In this document: positions 60,492 through 64,000 of the stretch, one piece after another | Layout: each line of letters opens with the position of its first letter | Position numbering within the stretch: the first letter of the stretch is position 1 | Source: Planctomycetaceae bacterium | GTDB lineage: Bacteria > Planctomycetota > Planctomycetia > Planctomycetales > Planctomycetaceae | Assembly: GCA_020426325.1 (NCBI GenBank) | Contig: JAGQQG010000022.1 | Coordinates: 1-64,000, forward strand | Direction: 5' to 3' | DNA: 64,000 nucleotides | Position numbers and translations under genes: made by a program | Notes under the pieces: model-generated | Database searches by the model: none | Seen by the model: only the letters and a program-made list of their open reading frames with translations | What the model was told of the DNA's origin: nothing

Positions 60492-61553
60492 TCAGTCACT
60501 GACTCGACACGACCTTGATGACTTGAGTGAGGCTGAAGGTGTTTTCCGACTTTCCGACCCGGCGTCGCGCACCAGCCATTGTCCCATCCCGACAAACATG
60601 GCCAGATCGATCACAATGTTGATTGCAGCAATTCCACAAACACGAAACGGGTTGAGCATTGCTCGAACCTGTTGGAAACGCGATGAGGAGTGATGCCAGA
60701 CTGCGATTCTTCGCAGACTTCGTGCTACCACCATCACGGCTGCAATCCCCCAAAACCAACCGGTCCACAAAAAACCAGCCATGATGAACCCTAGCAACAG
60801 CACATATTGCAGGGTCACTCGATATTGCCAGTCATGGAAGAGTCCGGCTCTCATGCCGTGTCGCGAGTAAACCGCAAAGCGACAAAATGTCTTCAGGAAG
60901 GACGGCTGCAACTCCCATCTCACGGGTGTTCCCAAGGAATACGCAATTGGAATCTGATGTCGGTCGAGCCTCTTGAAGAAAAGCAGATCCTCACTGGCTC
61001 GCAGATGTTCCGGACAACCGCCCACTTCCCCCCAGACACCTTTCTCTATCAGACAAGTTGCAATCGAACGACGGTCCACATCGCTCGGGCCGACATAAGT
61101 CATCGCTGCATATTCGGAAAAACGAGACTCGATCACCGGTGCATATCTTCCAAACACGACACGCGCGTTCGGATGCGCCTCGGCAGCTTGTACCAATGAT
61201 TCCAGCCACTCTTCCGGCGGATGAATGCCCGCATCGATCGCCGCAATCCACTCGGAACGAGCCGCCTGCACCGCCAGATTGCGGTTGCGACCGGGCAGCG
61301 CTCCTGCCTCGACCACAAGCGTGACCGGGATTGATGAAGTCTCCGACCATTCACGAATCAAGTTTTCCGTGTCATCCGTTGAACCTCCATCAGCGATCAC
61401 GATTTCGTCCGGCTGACGTGTCTGTGTACTCAGTTCATTCAGCAACGACATAATGCCCTTCGATTCGTTCTTGACCGGGACAATCACGCTGATACTCCCG
61501 ACTCGGCAGGAAACTGATGGAAGCTGTTCGGTCAGGATAGGCAAGGCGTTCAC
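60492..61553 (-). CDS. Glycosyltransferase family 2
   Basis: The 353-aa product has the GT-A start ISVIVPVKNESKGIMSLLNE, the DxD-like IVIADGGSTDDTENLIREWS and AAIDAGIHPPEEWLESLV, then GGCPEHLRASEDLLFFKRLD, and three C-terminal hydrophobic helices (LLLGFIMAGFLWTGWFWGIA and later), so it is anchored in the membrane with the catalytic domain in the cytoplasm. It could start or extend the repeat unit on a lipid carrier. It overlaps the SGNH-like gene by 4 nt (ATGA). Confidence 0.9.
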   Translation of the reverse strand: MNALPILTEQLPSVSCRVGSISVIVPVKNESKGIMSLLNELSTQTRQPDEIVIADGGSTDDTENLIREWSETSSIPVTLVVEAGALPGRNRNLAVQAARSEWIAAIDAGIHPPEEWLESLVQAAEAHPNARVVFGRYAPVIESRFSEYAAMTYVGPSDVDRRSIATCLIEKGVWGEVGGCPEHLRASEDLLFFKRLDRHQIPIAYSLGTPVRWELQPSFLKTFCRFAVYSRHGMRAGLFHDWQYRVTLQYVLLLGFIMAGFLWTGWFWGIAAVMVVARSLRRIAVWHHSSSRFQQVRAMLNPFRVCGIAAINIVIDLAMFVGMGQWLVRDAGSESRKTPSASLKSSRSCRVSD

Positions 61554-62521
61554 GGAACCGGACGATATGAGAGCAAGGGCGTCAGTTGAGGCATCAATCG
61601 ACTCATCAACTCTCTTCGCCCTTCTGTATTGAGGTGATACGGATCCTGAAACAGAGAGCTGTCCGACCAGGGCCCCCCCTCGTCAATAAACTCCAGACCT
61701 CGTTGTGCACACAGAGAACTGAGTTCCGCTCGAATCGCATCGTAGGGGTGCCGCGGATACAGCGAGTTGTGGAAGTCGATGTAGGGTTGTGAGGTCGGCA
61801 AGAACAACACAACACATCGTCGGATCCTGTACCTCTTCGCAAGCTGATTCAAACGGTCAAACGCGGCGACATCGACCTCGTAGTTTCGTGCTGAGTCCGT
61901 GTAGAACGGATCGCCGGCCGCAATGGCCGCACCTGAGAATTGTTCAGACTCGGTCGCCGCTGACTGTACCGGATTTCCATTCCATGTTCTCCATCCCGAC
62001 GACAGAAACGTCTGAGCTGCAAGAACGATCCGGTTCCTCGCAGAATTGAGTCTGAGCCAACCCGCCCCGCTTTCGTGACCACTCTCGCTCGACAGAACCT
62101 CGTCGAACCGCTCAGACGTCCGTGCGTTATAGCCATTCGGATTCAAATCATCCTTGAAGGAACAAACGATCAGAGTCTGAGGCGGCGTGTCGATGCGACT
62201 CAGGTAGTATTCAATGAGGTCGACTGAGGCCCGAAACGTGGCCGTACCATGAGCCAGTTTGATTACGGACCCTTTGAGCGATTGCTGCATCATTTCTGCG
62301 TCGATGCCGGCGTTCATCGTGCTGTTGCCGCAGACCCATGTCTGAGGTCGCTCGTCGTTCAATCGGACGACATAACCTTCCAGGAGTTGTCTCAGCGATC
62401 CATCCGGTTGGAATGTAACACGTGCAGCAACTTCGCATCCGACGAGCAGGAGCAACGCCAGCATCACGTCTCCCGGTACGCGGCGAGGAAGCTTCAAAGT
62501 ATTGAAGTCGATGATTCCCAA
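61550..62521 (-). CDS. SGNH-hydrolase-like partner of the MBOAT acyltransferase
   Basis: The 323-aa product has an N-terminal hydrophobic helix (VPGDVMLALLLLVGCEVAAR) and then an exported domain with VCGNSTMNAGID (candidate nucleophile Ser67 of the SGNH block I), LIVCSFKDDLNP and, near the C-terminus, DPYHLNTEGRRELM, which fits the catalytic D-x-x-H of SGNH enzymes. AlgX/AlgJ-like proteins of this type take acyl groups from the MBOAT protein and move them to polysaccharide in the periplasm. It lies 6 nt after the MBOAT stop; family identity is inferred from motifs and context. Confidence 0.72.
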   Translation of the reverse strand: MGIIDFNTLKLPRRVPGDVMLALLLLVGCEVAARVTFQPDGSLRQLLEGYVVRLNDERPQTWVCGNSTMNAGIDAEMMQQSLKGSVIKLAHGTATFRASVDLIEYYLSRIDTPPQTLIVCSFKDDLNPNGYNARTSERFDEVLSSESGHESGAGWLRLNSARNRIVLAAQTFLSSGWRTWNGNPVQSAATESEQFSGAAIAAGDPFYTDSARNYEVDVAAFDRLNQLAKRYRIRRCVVLFLPTSQPYIDFHNSLYPRHPYDAIRAELSSLCAQRGLEFIDEGGPWSDSSLFQDPYHLNTEGRRELMSRLMPQLTPLLSYRPVP

Positions 62522-62527
62522 GCCGGC

Positions 62528-63940
62528 TCAAAACTGAAAGTAGATGAACGGTGTCTCGGCATCGGGGCGGAGTACGATCGTCAGCAACAGCATTACAAAC
62601 GCCGCTGCACCTCTGATCATCCAGGGCCACGCGAGCGGGGCTAACTCCGACCCCCTGACATACTGTGGCACCTCGACGGCCAACAGGAGTGCAACGTAGA
62701 ACGCCACCGACAACCACCGGAAACGCTGGAACTCGAGTCCGCCCCGCAGAGTCACGATCCCCGTCAAATAGTCAGTTGCGACTTCAATCGTAGGAGAACG
62801 AAACAGGATCCAGGTCAACATGACGAGATGGAAGGTCGCCACGATGCACACAAGCGACCAGATCCAGGACCGTGCATTGGCTCGGGCCTGTCCTCGTCGA
62901 TTCAGAAGCAGTTTATGCAAGGCCAGATAGCAACCATTGAACATCCCCCACAGGAGAAACGTCCAGTTTGCTCCGTGCCACAGGCCCCCCAGCAACATCG
63001 TGATGATGAGATTGACGTACGTGCGAACGGGCCCCAGGCGATTACCTCCCAAGGGGATGTACAAGTAGTCGCGCAGCCAGGTGGACAGCGAGATATGCCA
63101 ACGCCTCCAGAACTCCGTGATACTCTGCGAGAGATACGGCTGTCGGAAGTTGACCATCAGTTCGATCCCCAGCAGCCGCGACACTCCTCGGGCGATATCG
63201 GAGTACCCGGAGAAGTCACCATAGATCTGCAGCGAGAACAGCCAGGCCCCCTCCAACAGTGTGAGCCACGACGCCTCGCCTGACACCAGATAGATTTCGT
63301 TCACTCGCGGCGCGACCGCATCTGCGATCGCCAGCTTCTTGAACAGGCCCAGCAGGATCAAAAATCCGCCGGTGAGCAGACGCCGTTCCTCCACATGCCG
63401 GGCTCGGGCAAACTGTTTGAACATGTGCTGTGCCCGCTCGATCGGACCGGCGACCAACTGAGGGAAGTAGCTGACGTACAGCGCCATCAGGATGAAATCC
63501 CGAGTCGGCACCATCTTCCGGCGGTAGACGTCGATTGTGTAAGCCATCGTTTGAAAGGTGTAGAATGAGATCCCGACCGGAAGAATGACCTTCAGCAATG
63601 GCGGATTTGGTTCAAGCCCCCAGAAGCTCAACGCTTGGAACGCCGACGTGACAAAGAAGTCGTAATACTTGAAGAACCCCAGCACTCCCAGATTGCCGCA
63701 CACGCTCAGCCACAACCACCACTTCCGCTGCTGCTCTAACGACCCCTCGATCTTCAGCGCACAGGTGAAGTCGAGCACGGTCGAAAAGGCCAACAGCAGA
63801 CAGAACCGCCAATCCCACCAGCCGTAAAAGAAGTAACTGGCCACCACGAGCAGGACGTTCTGAGCACGCGACGACAGCGCATAGTACGCAGCCAGCACGA
63901 CCACCAGGAAGATGGCAAACTCAGGACTGTTAAACAGCAC
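62528..63940 (-). CDS. MBOAT-family O-acyltransferase (AlgI-like)
   Basis: From GTG 63940 (GAGGA 5 nt upstream) the product is 470 aa and begins VLFNSPEFAIFLVVVLAAYY, the usual start of this family. It has about 11 membrane segments, the conserved FFKYYDFF, PVGISFYTFQTMAYTIDVYR, FPQLVAGPIERA, GDFSGYSDIARG, FWRRWHISLSTWLRDY and GGLWHGANWTFLLWG (catalytic His near 322). It moves acetyl groups across the inner membrane for O-acetylation of polysaccharide. The extension to 63982 is the overlapping end of the upstream gene and is rejected. Confidence 0.93.
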   Translation of the reverse strand: MLFNSPEFAIFLVVVLAAYYALSSRAQNVLLVVASYFFYGWWDWRFCLLLAFSTVLDFTCALKIEGSLEQQRKWWLWLSVCGNLGVLGFFKYYDFFVTSAFQALSFWGLEPNPPLLKVILPVGISFYTFQTMAYTIDVYRRKMVPTRDFILMALYVSYFPQLVAGPIERAQHMFKQFARARHVEERRLLTGGFLILLGLFKKLAIADAVAPRVNEIYLVSGEASWLTLLEGAWLFSLQIYGDFSGYSDIARGVSRLLGIELMVNFRQPYLSQSITEFWRRWHISLSTWLRDYLYIPLGGNRLGPVRTYVNLIITMLLGGLWHGANWTFLLWGMFNGCYLALHKLLLNRRGQARANARSWIWSLVCIVATFHLVMLTWILFRSPTIEVATDYLTGIVTLRGGLEFQRFRWLSVAFYVALLLAVEVPQYVRGSELAPLAWPWMIRGAAAFVMLLLTIVLRPDAETPFIYFQF

Positions 63941-64000
63941 TGCGTTCCTCTCTGGCCTCGCGATAGCGTTTGTCGAGGGCATTGCCTGCTCTCAATCCAA
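63930..64000 (-). CDS. C-terminal end of an upstream gene, cut by window edge
   Basis: Only the last 22 codons are visible (GLRAGNALDKRYREAREERS, then AV and TAA at 63930-63932). The charged helix-like end and an 11-nt overlap with the MBOAT start suggest one more cistron of the polysaccharide operon, as seen at other junctions here. Family cannot be judged from so little sequence. Confidence 0.4.
   Translation of the reverse strand, partial: GLRAGNALDKRYREAREERSAV

Overview
The window looks like a stretch of a Planctomycetes chromosome (order Planctomycetales or close to it). The signs are the cytochrome-C/DUF1549/DUF1553 plus DUF1501 gene pair and a second DUF1501 gene at the left edge, a large glycine/proline/asparagine-rich surface protein, a type II secretion locus that uses PilM/PilN/PilO-like parts, and very GTG/TTG-tolerant starts. 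No rRNA, tRNA or CRISPR array was seen. All calls are made by eye from translated sequence; no database search was run.

Layout. 1-3.7 kb: the end of a DUF1501 gene, ATP sulfurylase (sat), and a secreted protein of unknown function. 4.2-21.1 kb: a two-armed secretion locus. The minus arm carries four pseudopilin-like genes and an HD-GYP protein; the plus arm carries the major pseudopilin, a response regulator, a histidine kinase, a STAS protein, GspE, GspF, PilM/N/O-like proteins, a GspC/PilP-like protein, the secretin and a tiny charged protein. 21.2-22.2 kb: decayed transposase remnants (IS630-like and IS701-like). 22.2-25 kb: a minus-strand pair encoding a low-complexity surface protein and a SnoaL-like exported protein. 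25.3-29.9 kb: the planctomycete DUF1549/DUF1553 plus DUF1501 pair. 30-32.3 kb: a short inverted-repeat element, a DUF2071 gene and aroC.

32.35-40.66 kb, minus strand, is the most unusual block. Five genes overlap or nearly touch: a 217-aa protein, a MoxR-type AAA+ ATPase, a 235-aa protein, a 949-aa protein with a degenerate vWA domain and a predicted beta-propeller, and a 976-aa protein with an N-terminal domain, TPR-like helices and a predicted beta-propeller. The set fits the computationally predicted MoxR-vWA-beta-propeller (bpX) ternary systems, thought to be NTP-dependent conflict or stress systems and, as far as I know, without an established function. The last gene carries an in-frame insertion of a short repeat element.

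40.8-49.7 kb is mostly housekeeping: a small membrane protein, hpt, dnaE, a Trk/Ktr potassium uptake pair and an HD phosphohydrolase. 50-64 kb, minus strand, is an exopolysaccharide operon read from the right edge leftwards: MBOAT O-acyltransferase, SGNH-like partner, GT2, multi-pass membrane protein (possible polymerase), two GT4 enzymes, hexapeptide acyltransferase, glutamine amidotransferase (AsnB-like), BY-kinase/chain-length regulator, and finally an exported glycine-rich protein followed by a clear intrinsic terminator.
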